Notes: a model not told the origin generated them from the sequence alone. Positions 17,798 to 30,683 are shown, counted from the first letter of the stretch. The stretch is 64,000 bases of DNA from Rubrivivax sp. (GCA_030681795.1 JAUXRG010000078.1:204987-268986); one strand, 5' to 3'. Numbers and translations: made by a program.

Positions 17798-18442
17798 TCA
17801 GGCCTCGGTGCCCCCGCTGACGCGCAGGTCCACCACCGTGGCCAGCGCCGTGGCCAAGGCCAGCCGCACCCCCTGGATCTGCGTGGCCAGCGGCAGGCTG
17901 GGCTGCGGCGTGGACCCCACCGCCTGCTCGGGCAGCAACGGCAGGTGCATGAACCCGGCACGGCAGGCGCGGCGGCGCCTGAGGGCATGCATCAGGCCGA
18001 AGAACACATGGTTGCAGACATAGCTGCCCGCCGATGGCGACACCGAGGCCGGCAGACCGGCCTGGCGCAGCGCCTCCACCATGGCTTTCACGGGCAGCGT
18101 GCTGAAGTAGGCCGCGGGTGCGCCGCGCACCACGGGTTCGTCGATGGGCTGGGCACCGGCGTTGTCTTCGATGCGCGCGTCGTCGAGGTTGACGGCCACG
18201 CGCTCGATCGAGAACTCGCCCCGCCCCGCGGCTTGGCCGAGTGCCAGCACCAGCACCGGCCGCTGCGTGGCCAGGGCATCCTGCAGCGCCTCCAGCGCCA
18301 GGCCGAAAGCGCAGGGCAGGCGCAGCACCTGCACCGTGGCCGGGCCGATGCGCTCGCCGTGCAGCGCCTGCGCCACCTCCCACGAGGGGTTGAGGGTCTC
18401 GCCGCCGAACGCGTCGAAGCCGGTGAGCAGGATCTTCTTCAT
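17798..18442 (-). CDS. pcp: Pyroglutamyl-peptidase I
   Basis: A cysteine peptidase (214 aa) that removes N-terminal pyroglutamate from peptides. The catalytic triad is visible: Glu in [13 protein letters not shown], Cys in [14 protein letters not shown], and His in [12 protein letters not shown]. The N-terminus [20 protein letters not shown] is the family signature. I started at ATG 18442; an upstream in-frame ATG would add only three residues. It lies 21 bp downstream of 5-oxoprolinase on the same strand, so the two make a unit that frees and then hydrolyses pyroglutamate. Confidence 0.95.
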   Translation of the reverse strand: MKKILLTGFDAFGGETLNPSWEVAQALHGERIGPATVQVLRLPCAFGLALEALQDALATQRPVLVLALGQAAGRGEFSIERVAVNLDDARIEDNAGAQPIDEPVVRGAPAAYFSTLPVKAMVEALRQAGLPASVSPSAGSYVCNHVFFGLMHALRRRRACRAGFMHLPLLPEQAVGSTPQPSLPLATQIQGVRLALATALATVVDLRVSGGTEA

Positions 18443-18463
18443 GCGCCTCATCGTAGCGCTGCG

Positions 18464-22099
<3,636 letters not shown>

Positions 22100-22127
22100 C
22101 GAAACGGTCCTCGTTCGGGGAAGCCCC

Positions 22128-22140
22128 TGGCCGGAGGCCA
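22128..22140. repeat. Palindrome in the oplA/dctP divergent promoter region
   Basis: TGGCC-GGA-GGCCA, a perfect 5-bp palindrome with a 3-bp centre, sits in the 95-bp gap between the divergent oplA and dctP starts. It is a candidate operator for a regulator of both units, but it is short and GC-rich, so chance is possible. Confidence 0.3.
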
Positions 22141-22194
22141 CCGGGCACAGCCTATGCTAGCTGCCTTGTCACAGACCTACACGTTGGAGTGCCC

Positions 22195-23163
22195 ATGCGT
22201 CTATCCCGTCCCCTGCTGCTGGCCGCCGCCGCGCTGGCCGCCTTTGCCGCCCAGGCCCAGACCAAGTGGGACCTGCCTTCGGCCTACCCGGCCGCCAACT
22301 TCCACACCGAAAACCTGGTGCAGTTCGCGGCCGACGTGGACAAGGCCAGCGCGGGCAAGCTCAAGATCACCGTGCACCCCGCCGCTTCGCTGTTCAAGGC
22401 CAACGAGATCAAGCGCGCCGTGCAAGGCGGCCAGGCGCAGATGGGCGAGGTGCTGCTCGTCAACTTCCAGAACGAATGGCAGATCTTCGGCGCCGATGGC
22501 CTGCCCTTCCTGGCCGACAGCTACGACGAAGCCGCCAAGCTCTGGAAGCTGCAGCGCCCGCTGCTCGACAAGAAGCTCGGCGAGCAGGGCATGATGGTGC
22601 TGTATGCCGTGCCGTGGCCGCCGCAGGGCATCTACAGCAAGAAGCCGCTGGCCTCGGCGGCCGACCTCAAGGGCATCAAGTGGCGCGCCTACAGCCCGGC
22701 CACCGCGCGCATCGCCGAACTGGTGGGCGCGCAGCCCGTCACCGTGCAGGCGGCCGAGGTGAGCCAGGCCTTCGCCACCGGCGTCACCGAAAGCATGATG
22801 AGTTCGGGCTCCACCGGCTGGGACACCAAGCTCTTCGAGCACGTGAAGTACTACTACGACACGCAGGCCTGGCTGCCCAAGAACGCCGTGCTCGTCAACA
22901 AGGCCGCCTTCGCCGCGCTCGACAAGCCCGCGCAGGACGCCCTGCTCAAGGCCGGTGCCGACGCCGAGACGCGCGGCTGGGCCGCCAGCCGCAAGGCCAA
23001 CATCGAGACGCTGGACAAGCTCAAGGGCAAGGGCATGGAGATCCTGCCGCCCTCGCCGCAGCTCAAGGCCGATATGAAGAAGGTCGGCGACACCATGCTC
23101 AAGGAGTGGGTCGAGAAGGCCGGCCCCGAGGGCAAGCAGCTGATCGACGCTTTCCAGAAGTAG
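22195..23163 (+). CDS. dctP: TRAP transporter substrate-binding protein, DctP family (probably pyroglutamate)
   Basis: A periplasmic binding protein of 322 aa with a signal peptide ending AAQAQ near residue 22. The DctP fold is recognisable from FHTENLVQFAADVDKASAGKLKI, IKRAVQGGQAQMGEVLL, LKGIKWRAYSP and the long C-terminal helices. GGAG lies 6 nt before ATG 22195. Bordetella receptors of one DctP subfamily bind pyroglutamate; the divergent oplA-pcp pair here makes that substrate the best guess, but the ligand cannot be read from the sequence alone. Confidence 0.9.
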   Translation: MRLSRPLLLAAAALAAFAAQAQTKWDLPSAYPAANFHTENLVQFAADVDKASAGKLKITVHPAASLFKANEIKRAVQGGQAQMGEVLLVNFQNEWQIFGADGLPFLADSYDEAAKLWKLQRPLLDKKLGEQGMMVLYAVPWPPQGIYSKKPLASAADLKGIKWRAYSPATARIAELVGAQPVTVQAAEVSQAFATGVTESMMSSGSTGWDTKLFEHVKYYYDTQAWLPKNAVLVNKAAFAALDKPAQDALLKAGADAETRGWAASRKANIETLDKLKGKGMEILPPSPQLKADMKKVGDTMLKEWVEKAGPEGKQLIDAFQK

Positions 23164-23170
23164 GGGCGGC

Positions 23171-23710
23171 GTGGTGCGCCCTGAGCAGCCCGCCGGTGCG
23201 GTGCGCCGCGCCCTGGACGCGCTGTACGAAGGGGCCGCCGGGCTGGCGGCCCTCTTCATGGTGGGCCTGCTGGTGATGGTGCTGTTGTCCGTCACCGGCC
23301 GGCAACTGAACTTCCATGTGCCCGGCACGGACGCCTACGCCGGCTACCTGATGGCGGCCTCGGGCTTCCTGGCGCTGGCGCACACCCTCAAGCGCGGTGA
23401 GCACATCCGCGTCACCTTGCTGCTTTCGGCGCTGACGGGCCGCGCCCGGCAGGCGATGGAGATCTGGGCCCTGGCCGCGGCCTCGGTCCTGGCCGTGCTG
23501 AGCGCCTTCTACAGCGGGCGGTTGGCCTGGCAGTCGCACACCTTCAACGACATCTCGACCGGCAACGACGCCACGCCGCTGTGGATCCCCCAGCTCGCCA
23601 TGGTCGCGGGCGCCACCATCCTGGCCATCGCCCTGATCGACGAACTGGTGCTGGAACTGCGCGGCCGGCGCGCGCCCGCCCAGGCCGAAGAAGCGAAGCA
23701 CAACGAGTGA
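23171..23710 (+). CDS. dctQ: TRAP transporter small permease DctQ
   Basis: A 179-aa integral membrane protein with four helices and the DctQ pattern: GLLVMVLLSVTGRQ in helix 1, LKRGEHIRVTLLL after helix 2, and two C-terminal helices. It starts with GTG 7 bp after dctP. With DctM it forms the sodium-coupled transporter that accepts substrate from DctP. Confidence 0.9.
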   Translation: MVRPEQPAGAVRRALDALYEGAAGLAALFMVGLLVMVLLSVTGRQLNFHVPGTDAYAGYLMAASGFLALAHTLKRGEHIRVTLLLSALTGRARQAMEIWALAAASVLAVLSAFYSGRLAWQSHTFNDISTGNDATPLWIPQLAMVAGATILAIALIDELVLELRGRRAPAQAEEAKHNE

Positions 23711-23717
23711 ACACTCC

Positions 23718-25019
23718 ATGAGCGACCTGGCCGTCACCTTCGCGCTCATCGCCGTGCTGTTCGTCATCCTGGGCAGCGGGGTGTGGATCGGCCTGACCCT
23801 CTCGGGCGTCGCCTGGATCGGCATGCAGCTCTTCAGCGCCCGCCCGGCGGGCGACGCCATGGCCGTCACCATCTGGGGCAGCGCCAGCAGCTGGACGCTG
23901 ACCGCGCTGCCCTTGTTCGTCTGGATGGGCGAAATCCTCTTTCGCACGCGCCTGAGCCAGGATATGTTCCGCGGCCTCGCGCCGTGGATGCAATCGCTGC
24001 CGGGGCGGCTGCTGCACGTCAACGTGGTGGGCTGCGCGATCTTCGCCGCGGTCTCGGGCTCCAGCGCCGCCACCTGCGCCACCATCGGCAAGATGAGCCT
24101 GCCCGAACTGAAGAAGCGCGGCTACCCGGACGGCATCTCCATCGGCTCGCTGGCCGGCGCCGGCACGCTGGGCCTGCTCATCCCGCCGTCGATCATCATG
24201 ATCGTCTACGGCGTGAGCGCCGAAGTCTCCATCGCGCAGCTCTTCATCGCCGGCGTGCTGCCCGGCCTCATGCTGGCGCTGCTGTTCTCGGGCTACCTCG
24301 TCTTCTGGGCGCTGCGCCACCCGACCCTGGTGCCGCCGGCCGACGCGCGCATGAGCCTGGCGGGCAAGCTGCGCGAATCGCGCTATCTGATCCCGGTGGT
24401 GCTGCTCATCATCGGCGTGCTGGGCAGCATCTACAGCGGCGTGGCCACCGCCACCGAGGCCGCCGCGGTGGGTGTGCTGGGCTCGCTGCTCATCTCGCTC
24501 GCCCAGGGTTCGCTGACCTGGCGGACCTTCAAGGAATCGCTGCTCGGCGGCACGCGGCTGTATTGCATGATCGCGCTGATCCTCTCCGGCGCGGCCTTCC
24601 TCACGCTGAGCATGGGCTACATCGGCCTGCCGCGGCACTTGGCCGAGTGGATCGCCTCGCTGGGGCTGAGCCAGTTCGAGTTGCTGCTCGCGCTGATGTT
24701 GTTCTACCTCGTGCTCGGCTGCTTCCTCGACGGCATCAGCATGGTCGTGCTGACCATGGGCGTGATCCTGCCCACCGTGCAGAAAGCGGGCATCGACCTG
24801 CTGTGGTTCGGCATCTTCATCGTGCTGGTGGTCGAGATGGCGCAGATCACCCCGCCCGTGGGCTTCAACCTCTTCGTGCTGCAAGGCATGACGCGGCGCG
24901 AGATCGGCTGGATCGCCAAGGTCACCCTGCCCTTCTTCTTCCTGATGATCGCCGCCGTGGCGCTGATCTACTTCGTGCCGCAGATCGTCACCTTCCTGCC
25001 GGCACAGATGCTCGGGTAA
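23718..25019 (+). CDS. dctM: TRAP transporter large permease DctM
   Basis: A 433-aa protein with about 12 membrane segments, of the DctM/DedA-like ion transporter superfamily. Recognisable segments include LPLFVWMGEILFRTRLSQDM, the SGSSAATCATIGKMSLPELKKRGY loop, GTLGLLIPPSIIMIVYG, and EMAQITPPVGFNLFVLQGMT near the end. It lies 7 bp after dctQ and completes a standard dctPQM operon. Confidence 0.95.
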   Translation: MSDLAVTFALIAVLFVILGSGVWIGLTLSGVAWIGMQLFSARPAGDAMAVTIWGSASSWTLTALPLFVWMGEILFRTRLSQDMFRGLAPWMQSLPGRLLHVNVVGCAIFAAVSGSSAATCATIGKMSLPELKKRGYPDGISIGSLAGAGTLGLLIPPSIIMIVYGVSAEVSIAQLFIAGVLPGLMLALLFSGYLVFWALRHPTLVPPADARMSLAGKLRESRYLIPVVLLIIGVLGSIYSGVATATEAAAVGVLGSLLISLAQGSLTWRTFKESLLGGTRLYCMIALILSGAAFLTLSMGYIGLPRHLAEWIASLGLSQFELLLALMLFYLVLGCFLDGISMVVLTMGVILPTVQKAGIDLLWFGIFIVLVVEMAQITPPVGFNLFVLQGMTRREIGWIAKVTLPFFFLMIAAVALIYFVPQIVTFLPAQMLG

Positions 25020-25029
25020 GGCGCGGCGG

Positions 25030-25062
25030 CCGCCGGACTGCCGCCGGACTGCCCCCTGACTG
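25030..25062. repeat. Three tandem 11-bp units after dctM
   Basis: Two perfect copies of CCGCCGGACTG followed by a diverged CCCCCTGACTG fill the start of the 144-bp gap between dctM and the MSHA operon. I see no stem-loop in them. A weak promoter candidate for the MSHA operon lies further on (TTGCGC at 25100-25105 and TAGACT at 25121-25126, spacing 15). Confidence 0.55.
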
Positions 25063-25163
25063 CCCCAAATGGGCGGCAAAGCCGGGCCACTTCCCGGCAT
25101 TGCGCGGCGGCACCCCTGCCTAGACTGCAAGCGCGCGGAGCACCCTCCGCGAGGACCGCCTGC

Positions 25164-26108
25164 ATGTCCCTGCTGCAACGCCTGTCGCTTCGCCACCCGC
25201 GTGACGCCGACGCCGACGTGCGCGTCGGCCTGTGCATCGCGGCCGAACGCCTGGTGGGCGCGGTCGGTCACTTCCGGGCCGGCGCGCGGCCGCAGTTCAG
25301 CCCGGCGCCTTCGTTCGACGGCCCCGAGGCGGCCGCCGCCTGGGTCGCCTGGCAGCGGCACCACCAGCCGCGCAGCCGCACCTCGCTCCTGCTGCACAGC
25401 GAGCACTACCGCATCCTGCCGCTGGATGCCCCGCGCGTGCCGCCCGAGGAGCGCAAGGCGGCCGTGCGCTACCAGGCGCAGGAGCTGCTCGACTTCCCGG
25501 CCGAGGAGGCCCAGATCGATTGCCTGGACGTGCCCGCCGCGGCGCCCGACCAGAGCGTCTCGCGCGTCTTCGTGGTGGCCGGGCTCAAGCACGAGATCGC
25601 CCGCTGGATGGCGCGCTACCGCGATGCCCGCCTCGAGCTCGACGTCGTCGACATCCCCGAGCTGGCGCTGCGCAACGTCTCGGTGCTGGCCGCGGGTGAA
25701 AGCGCCCACATCTACCTGCACGTGGGGTTTCGCAGCTCGCGCCTGGTCATCGTCTGGCAGCGCGAACTGTGTGCCTTTCGCCAGTTCGAACTCGGCGCGC
25801 GCCAGCTCGCCGCGGCCTCCGACGACGAGGTCGAGTCCCTGGTGGAACACCTCACGCTGGACATCCAGCGCACGGCCGACGCCTTCGCGCGCCAGTTCCA
25901 CGGCGCCGACCTAGCGGCCTTGTGGGTGAGCAGCGTGGTCCGCGCCGATGCGCTGGTGGAGATCCTGGCGGCCTTGCAATCGCTGCCCGTGCGGCCGCTG
26001 CGGATCGAGGACCACGCGGACTGGCGGGGCCCGGGCGCGGTATTCGACCTCGACGCCGGCGTCGACCACACGCTGGCCATAGGCGCCACGCTGCGCGGCG
26101 CCGTCTGA
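25164..26108 (+). CDS. mshI: MSHA biogenesis protein MshI (PilM-like)
   Basis: A 314-aa cytoplasmic protein with an actin-like PilM character: the N-terminal RVGLCIAAERL strand, LPLDAPRVPPEERKAAVRYQAQELLDFPAEEAQID (a PilM/MshI hallmark), then VDIPELALRNV and a C-terminal beta-rich half. It should link the inner-membrane PilN/PilO-like proteins to the assembly ATPase. GAGGA precedes the ATG. It is the first gene of the MSHA operon and is followed by PilN- and PilO-like genes as in type IVa pilus alignment complexes. Confidence 0.85.
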   Translation: MSLLQRLSLRHPRDADADVRVGLCIAAERLVGAVGHFRAGARPQFSPAPSFDGPEAAAAWVAWQRHHQPRSRTSLLLHSEHYRILPLDAPRVPPEERKAAVRYQAQELLDFPAEEAQIDCLDVPAAAPDQSVSRVFVVAGLKHEIARWMARYRDARLELDVVDIPELALRNVSVLAAGESAHIYLHVGFRSSRLVIVWQRELCAFRQFELGARQLAAASDDEVESLVEHLTLDIQRTADAFARQFHGADLAALWVSSVVRADALVEILAALQSLPVRPLRIEDHADWRGPGAVFDLDAGVDHTLAIGATLRGAV

Positions 26109-26120
26109 ACCCGAGCGCGC

Positions 26121-26762
26121 ATGACGCAACAGATCAACCTCATCGCCGCCACGCTGCTGCCCACGCCGCAGCGCCTGGCGCCGGCCCGGCTGCTGGCGGT
26201 GACGGGCGCGGCCCTGGCCCTGGTGCTGGCGCATTTCGGCTGGGAGCGCATGGCCCTGGCGCAGGCCCTGGCACAGGCCCCGGCGGCCGCGTCGACCGTC
26301 GATGCCGCCGCTTCCAGTTCCCCCGGCGCCGTTCCCGACCCCGCGCTGCCGGAGCGCCTGGCCCAGCGCGAAGCCCTGCGCGACGTGCTGCGCCAGCAGG
26401 TGCGGGTCGCCGACGGCAGCGCCTTGCTGCTGGCCGAGATCTTTCGCGTGCTGCCGGACGGGCTCTGGCTGACCGAGGTGGAACTCGGCGCCGAGCGCGC
26501 GCTGCGCATAGCCGGCGGCGCTGTCGACGCCGCGAGTTTTGGCCAGTTCACCGAGCGCCTGGCGCGGGTCCCCCAGTTGCAGGGCCTGCCGATCACCACC
26601 TTGCGGCTGGAGCCGCTGGCCGACAACCCTGCCACCGCGGCCACGGCCGAAGGCCACCCCGCGCTGCGGCCAGCCCACCAGCGCTTCGTGCTCGCCAGCG
26701 CGGCGCCCGGAGCTGGCACCTGGCAAGAGCCCAGCGCTGCCAGCGCGGAGGCCGCCCGATGA
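26121..26762 (+). CDS. PilN-like MSHA biogenesis protein (MshI2 type)
   Basis: A 213-aa bitopic membrane protein. The first residues MTQQINLIAATLLP correspond to the PilN motif (INLLP) that binds PilM; one membrane helix follows (about 25-45), then an alanine-rich coil and a ferredoxin-like periplasmic domain (LPDGLWLTEVELGAERALRIAGGA). It lies 12 bp after mshI and overlaps the mshJ-like gene by ATGA. Confidence 0.85.
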   Translation: MTQQINLIAATLLPTPQRLAPARLLAVTGAALALVLAHFGWERMALAQALAQAPAAASTVDAAASSSPGAVPDPALPERLAQREALRDVLRQQVRVADGSALLLAEIFRVLPDGLWLTEVELGAERALRIAGGAVDAASFGQFTERLARVPQLQGLPITTLRLEPLADNPATAATAEGHPALRPAHQRFVLASAAPGAGTWQEPSAASAEAAR

Positions 26763-27427
26763 AGCTCGCCCTACGCGCCGCGCTGGCTCGGCTGCTCCAG
26801 GCCCTGGGTAGGCTCAGCGAGCGCGATCGCCTGGCCTTGCTGCTGGCCGGGCTGAGCCTGGCCGGCGCCGCGGAATGGTTCTTCGTCTGGCCCATGCATA
26901 GCCAGCGGGGCCACATCGTCGACGCCGTGCGTGCCGAGGCGCAGGGCGTCAGCGACGCCGCACGCCAGGCCGAGCAGGCACTGCGCCAGGCGCACGCCGA
27001 GCAGCAGGCACGCGCCGCGGCGCTGGACGCCGATCTCGCCCAACTGGGCATGGCCCAGGTCAGCGGGCACAAGCTCGGTGAGCTGGTCGCACGCACGCTG
27101 AAGCCGCAGGCGGTGCGCGTGGTGACGCTGCGTGAACTCGCGGTCGAAGAGTTCCAGGTCAGCGCGGCCGCGCCCGCGGGTGCCGCGTTGGCCCTCCCGG
27201 AAGGGGCGCCGGCAGCGCCGGCGCCGCGCCCGCTGTACCGCCACCGCTTCGAGCTGCGGCTGGCCGGCGAAGTGCCGGCCCTGCTGGCCGCCGTGGCCGC
27301 GCTCGAGCGCGAGGTGCGCCCGCTGCGCACCGAACGTCTGCGCATGGCCTCCAGCGACGGCCGGGCAGTAGAACTGACGCTCGCCTTCGTGGTGGTGGGC
27401 ACGGAGCGCGTATGGCTGACCCTGTGA
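26759..27427 (+). CDS. mshJ: MSHA biogenesis protein MshJ (PilO-like)
   Basis: A 222-aa bitopic protein: N-terminal membrane helix (LALLLAGLSLAGAAEWFFVWPM), a coiled coil (residues about 55-105) and a periplasmic PilO-type domain. The pattern around LARTLKPQ and VTLRELAVEEF fits MshJ. It would pair with the PilN-like protein in the periplasmic alignment complex. ATG 26759 overlaps the previous TGA, and its end overlaps the next gene by 16 bp. Confidence 0.82.
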   Translation: MKLALRAALARLLQALGRLSERDRLALLLAGLSLAGAAEWFFVWPMHSQRGHIVDAVRAEAQGVSDAARQAEQALRQAHAEQQARAAALDADLAQLGMAQVSGHKLGELVARTLKPQAVRVVTLRELAVEEFQVSAAAPAGAALALPEGAPAAPAPRPLYRHRFELRLAGEVPALLAAVAALEREVRPLRTERLRMASSDGRAVELTLAFVVVGTERVWLTL

Positions 27428-27834
27428 GCCAACGCGCCCGCATGCGCCGCGCGCTGGCGGCCAGTGCACTGCTGCTGGCCTGCGCCCCGGTGCAGGCCCT
27501 GGGCCCGCGCGCGCCGTTCGAGGCACCGCGCCCGGCTGCGGTCGCGGCCTCGGGCGCCGAAACCGGCCCCACCGCTGCGCCGGTCGGTGGCGGCAGCACC
27601 GGCCTGAGCGGCGTGCACCTGGCGCCCAGCGGCAACGCCGCCCTCATCGACGGACTGTGGTGGCCCCTGGGCGGCACGCCGCGCGGCGCGCGGCTGGTCG
27701 CGGTGCAGCGCCACCAGGTGCAGTTGCGCCACGCCGGCGGCCGGCTCGAGACCCTGGCCCTGCACCCGGCCGCCCACGCCGCCCCGGCCCGCGCTCCCAA
27801 CCCCTCATCGCCGACCCCGGCCCAGCCCAGATGA
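27412..27834 (+). CDS. mshK: MshK-like periplasmic protein (PilP-type)
   Basis: A small exported protein (140 aa) with a signal peptide (ALAASALLLACAPVQA) and a low-complexity Ala/Pro linker, then a short beta domain: VHLAPSGNAALIDGLWWPLGG ... LVAVQRHQVQLRHAGGRLETLAL. The final domain resembles the PilP/MshK strand that contacts the secretin. Identification rests on size, export signal and position between mshJ and mshL; sequence identity is low in this family. It overlaps the secretin gene by ATGA. Confidence 0.7.
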   Translation: MADPVSQRARMRRALAASALLLACAPVQALGPRAPFEAPRPAAVAASGAETGPTAAPVGGGSTGLSGVHLAPSGNAALIDGLWWPLGGTPRGARLVAVQRHQVQLRHAGGRLETLALHPAAHAAPARAPNPSSPTPAQPR

Positions 27835-29627
27835 ACCACCTTCTTGCCCGTCATCCCCATCGCCGAGGCCACCCAGGGCTCGCGGGCCGGCTGTGCGGCC
27901 TCTCGCTGCTGCTCGCCGGCTGTGCCGTCGGCCCGCCGCCCGCGGCCACGCAATCGGCCATCGCCGCCGCCCTGCAGCAGGCGCGCAGCGAGCGGCCCGC
28001 GCCCAAGGTACCCGAGCGCGTGGCGCAAGCCCTGCTCCCCCCGCTGGCCGCCGAGCCACTGGCCGCGGCCGTGGTGCCCGAGCCGCGCTTCGACCTGGTG
28101 GTCACCGCGGCACCGGCGGCGCAGGTCTTCCAGGCCATCGGCTCGAGCTCTCGCTACAGCATGCTCCTGGCACCGACGCTGGCCGGGACGGTGAGCGTCA
28201 ACCTCAAGGAGGTCACGGTGCGCGAGGCGCTGGAGGTCATGCGCGAGCTCTACGGCTATGAATTCCGCATCGACGGCACGCGCGTCTTCGTGCAGCCCGC
28301 CACGCTGCAGACCCGCATCTTCCAGATCGCCTACCCCGCCACGCGGCGCAGCGGGCGCAGCGACACCCGCGTGGTCTCGGGCTCGATTTCCAGCAACCCG
28401 GCCGGTGCCGGGGCAGGCTCCGCGACCACGGGTGCGCCCTCCGGCACGAGCCAGGAAGGCAGCCAGGTCTCGACGACCAACGACGCCGACTTCTGGAAAG
28501 AGACCGAGAGCGCGCTCAAGGTCATCGTCGGCACCGAGGGCGGTCGCCAGGTGGTGCTCTCGCCGCACAGCGGCGTGCTCGTCGTGCGCGGCATGCCGCG
28601 CGACCAGCGCGAAGTGGAGAGCTACCTGCGCGCGGCCCGCCTGGCCATCGAACGCCAGGTGATGCTCGAGGCCAAGATCGTGGAAGTGAGCCTGCGCGAC
28701 GGCTACGAGTCCGGCATCAACTGGTCGGCCTTCACCGCGGCGGGCAACCACCGCTTCTCGGTGGGCGCGGACGCCGCGCGCATCAACGTGCCGGGCAGCC
28801 TGGGGCGGCAGGCCGGCATTCCCACCGGCTCGCTGGTCACCGGCATCGACGCCAGCACCACGCCGCCCACGGTGGTGCCCAATACGCTGGGGCAGTTGCT
28901 GACCAGCCCGCTGCTGGGCGGGGGCAGCGGCGCCCTGGGCCTGGCCTTCACGACGAACAGCTTTGCCGCGCTGCTCTCGTTCCTGGAGACCCAGGGTTCG
29001 GTGCAGGTGCTGAGCTCGCCGCGCGTGGCCGCCATCAACAACCAGAAGGCGGTGCTGCGGGTGGGCACCGACGACTTCTTCATCACCAATATCACCACCA
29101 CCACCACCGCCAGCGCCTCCGGCTCGGTGACCACGCCGTCGATCCAGACCCAGCCCTTCTTCAGCGGCATCTCGCTGGACGTGACGCCACAGATCGACGA
29201 GGACGGCATGGTCACGCTGCACATCCGCCCCTCGGTGAGCGTGGTGACCGAGCGCACGCGGGTGGTCAACCTGGGCAACCTGGGCAGCTTCACGCTGCCG
29301 CTGGCGAGCTCCAATATCAACGAGGCCGACACCGTGGTGCGCGTGATGGACGGCGTGACGGTGGCCATCGGCGGCCTCATGCAGCAGACCCAGAGCGGCG
29401 ACGACCAGCGCGTGCCCGGCGCCGGCGACGTGCCGCTGGTGGGCAACCTCTTCAAGCGCAGCGCACGCAACCTGCAAAAGCGCGAGCTGGTCTTCCTGCT
29501 CAAGCCCACCGTGATCCGGGGCGACACCCAGTGGCAGGGCGACCTGGCCCAGGTCGAGCAGCGCATGCGCGGCTACCCCACGGCGCCACGCGAGCGCTTG
29601 CCCTTGGCCGCGCTCCAGGAGCCCTGA
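27831..29627 (+). CDS. mshL: MSHA secretin MshL
   Basis: A 598-aa outer-membrane secretin that forms the pilus exit pore. The signal has a lipobox (LLLAGC), so it is probably a lipoprotein. N-domains include VSVNLKEVTVREALEVMRELYGYEFR and a GMPRDQREVESYL segment. The secretin domain ends with VLSSPRVAAINNQKAVLRVG, the SGISLDVTPQIDEDGMVTLHIRPSVS core and MDGVTVAIGGLMQQ...VPLVGNLFK...ELVFLLKPTV. A Ser/Gly/Thr-rich segment near residue 190 (SSNPAGAGAGS) is a flexible linker. ATG 27831 overlaps the previous stop. Confidence 0.95.
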   Translation: MNHLLARHPHRRGHPGLAGRLCGLSLLLAGCAVGPPPAATQSAIAAALQQARSERPAPKVPERVAQALLPPLAAEPLAAAVVPEPRFDLVVTAAPAAQVFQAIGSSSRYSMLLAPTLAGTVSVNLKEVTVREALEVMRELYGYEFRIDGTRVFVQPATLQTRIFQIAYPATRRSGRSDTRVVSGSISSNPAGAGAGSATTGAPSGTSQEGSQVSTTNDADFWKETESALKVIVGTEGGRQVVLSPHSGVLVVRGMPRDQREVESYLRAARLAIERQVMLEAKIVEVSLRDGYESGINWSAFTAAGNHRFSVGADAARINVPGSLGRQAGIPTGSLVTGIDASTTPPTVVPNTLGQLLTSPLLGGGSGALGLAFTTNSFAALLSFLETQGSVQVLSSPRVAAINNQKAVLRVGTDDFFITNITTTTTASASGSVTTPSIQTQPFFSGISLDVTPQIDEDGMVTLHIRPSVSVVTERTRVVNLGNLGSFTLPLASSNINEADTVVRVMDGVTVAIGGLMQQTQSGDDQRVPGAGDVPLVGNLFKRSARNLQKRELVFLLKPTVIRGDTQWQGDLAQVEQRMRGYPTAPRERLPLAALQEP

Positions 29628-29630
29628 GCC

Positions 29631-30533
29631 ATGTACCTCGACCACTTCGGCCTGTGGGAGATGCCCTTCGGCCTGACCCCGGACACCGGCTTCACCTACC
29701 GCGCCAGCGCGCACAGCGAGGCCCTGGCGACGCTGCGCGTGGCGCTGCGCGGCGGCGAAGGCTTCAACAAGATCACCGGCGAGGTGGGCACCGGCAAGAC
29801 GCTGTTGTGCCGCACGCTGCTCGCCACGCTGGCCGCCGAGGCCGAGGTGGTGAGTGCCTACCTGCCCAACCCCAAGCTCACGCCGCGCGAGCTGTTGCGC
29901 GCACTGGCCCGCGAACTGCGGCTGCGCAACGACCGCCGGCTGGCCGAGACCGACCTGCACGGCATCCTGGAGGCCGGCCTGCTGGCCCTGGCCGCGCAGG
30001 GCCGCACCGTGGTGCTGTGCATCGACGAGGCGCAGGCCATGCCGCCCGAGACGCTGGAAGCACTGCGCCTGCTCTCCAACCTCGAGACCGAGAAGCGCAA
30101 GCTGCTGCAGATCGTGCTCTTCGGCCAGCCCGAACTCGACGCCCAGCTCGCCACGCCGCTGGGCCGTGCGCTGGCCAGCCGCATCGGCTTTGCGGCGCAA
30201 CTCGCACCCTTGCGCCGCCGCGAACTGGGCCACTACCTGAGCCACCGCATGAGCGTGGCGGGCTGGCGCGGGCCCGATGCCTTCACCGCCCCCGCGCGCT
30301 GGGCCCTGTGGTGGGCCAGCGGCGGCCTGCCGCGCAAGGCCAATATCCTGGCCCACAAATGCCTGTTGCTGGCCTACGGCGGCGGCGGCCACCGCGTGCG
30401 CCTGCACCACGCCTGGGTGGCGCTGCGCGACAGCGAGTTCGAAGTCCATCCGTCGATGACGGTGCCCCCGCGCCACCGCACCGCCGCGGGGGCGCGCGCC
30501 GCGTCCGCCACCTGGGCCGGGGCACCTACATGA
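29631..30533 (+). CDS. mshM: MSHA biogenesis ATPase MshM (ExeA-like AAA)
   Basis: A 300-aa AAA ATPase of the ExeA/GspA family. The N-terminus FGLWEMPFGLTPDTGFTYRASAHSEAL is characteristic, the Walker A is GEVGTGKT and the Walker B is VVLCIDEAQAM. These ATPases help place the secretin. It begins 3 bp after mshL. The stop TGA overlaps an ATG (30530) that opens the first of two short duplicated ORFs before mshN. Confidence 0.92.
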   Translation: MYLDHFGLWEMPFGLTPDTGFTYRASAHSEALATLRVALRGGEGFNKITGEVGTGKTLLCRTLLATLAAEAEVVSAYLPNPKLTPRELLRALARELRLRNDRRLAETDLHGILEAGLLALAAQGRTVVLCIDEAQAMPPETLEALRLLSNLETEKRKLLQIVLFGQPELDAQLATPLGRALASRIGFAAQLAPLRRRELGHYLSHRMSVAGWRGPDAFTAPARWALWWASGGLPRKANILAHKCLLLAYGGGGHRVRLHHAWVALRDSEFEVHPSMTVPPRHRTAAGARAASATWAGAPT

Positions 30534-30610
30534 GCGCCGCCGGGCCGTTCCCAAGGCGCTCATTCCCCCCTGGGGGGACCGGCGCGCAGCGCCGCAGGGG
30601 GTGGACATGA
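30530..30610 (+). CDS. Mini-ORF 1 of the ATGA relay (26 aa)
   Basis: A 26-codon ORF beginning MSAAGPFPRRSF that fills repeat copy 1. Its ATG overlaps the mshM TGA, and its TGA overlaps the ATG of mini-ORF 2. The peptide is Pro/Arg/Gly-rich with no known motif. It may only carry ribosomes from mshM towards mshN (inference). Confidence 0.35.
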   Translation: MSAAGPFPRRSFPPGGTGAQRRRGWT

Positions 30611-30683
30611 GCGCCGCCGGGCCGTTCCCAAGGCGCTCATTCCCCCCTGGGGGGACCGGCGCGCAGCGCCGTAGGGGGCCGAG
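30530..30683 (+). repeat. Tandem 77-bp direct repeat between mshM and mshN
   Basis: Two adjacent copies (30530-30606 and 30607-30683) are nearly identical, differing by a few bases only at the 3' end (CGCAGGGGGTGGAC versus CGTAGGGGGCCGAG). Each copy holds two hairpins, TCCCCCC-T-GGGGGGA and GGCGC-GCA-GCGCC, and ends with an AGGGGG ribosome-binding-like sequence. The 77-bp period makes each copy begin and end on an ATGA stop/start overlap. Related C6/G6 hairpin elements lie at 16457-16469 and 44478-44530. Confidence 0.92.
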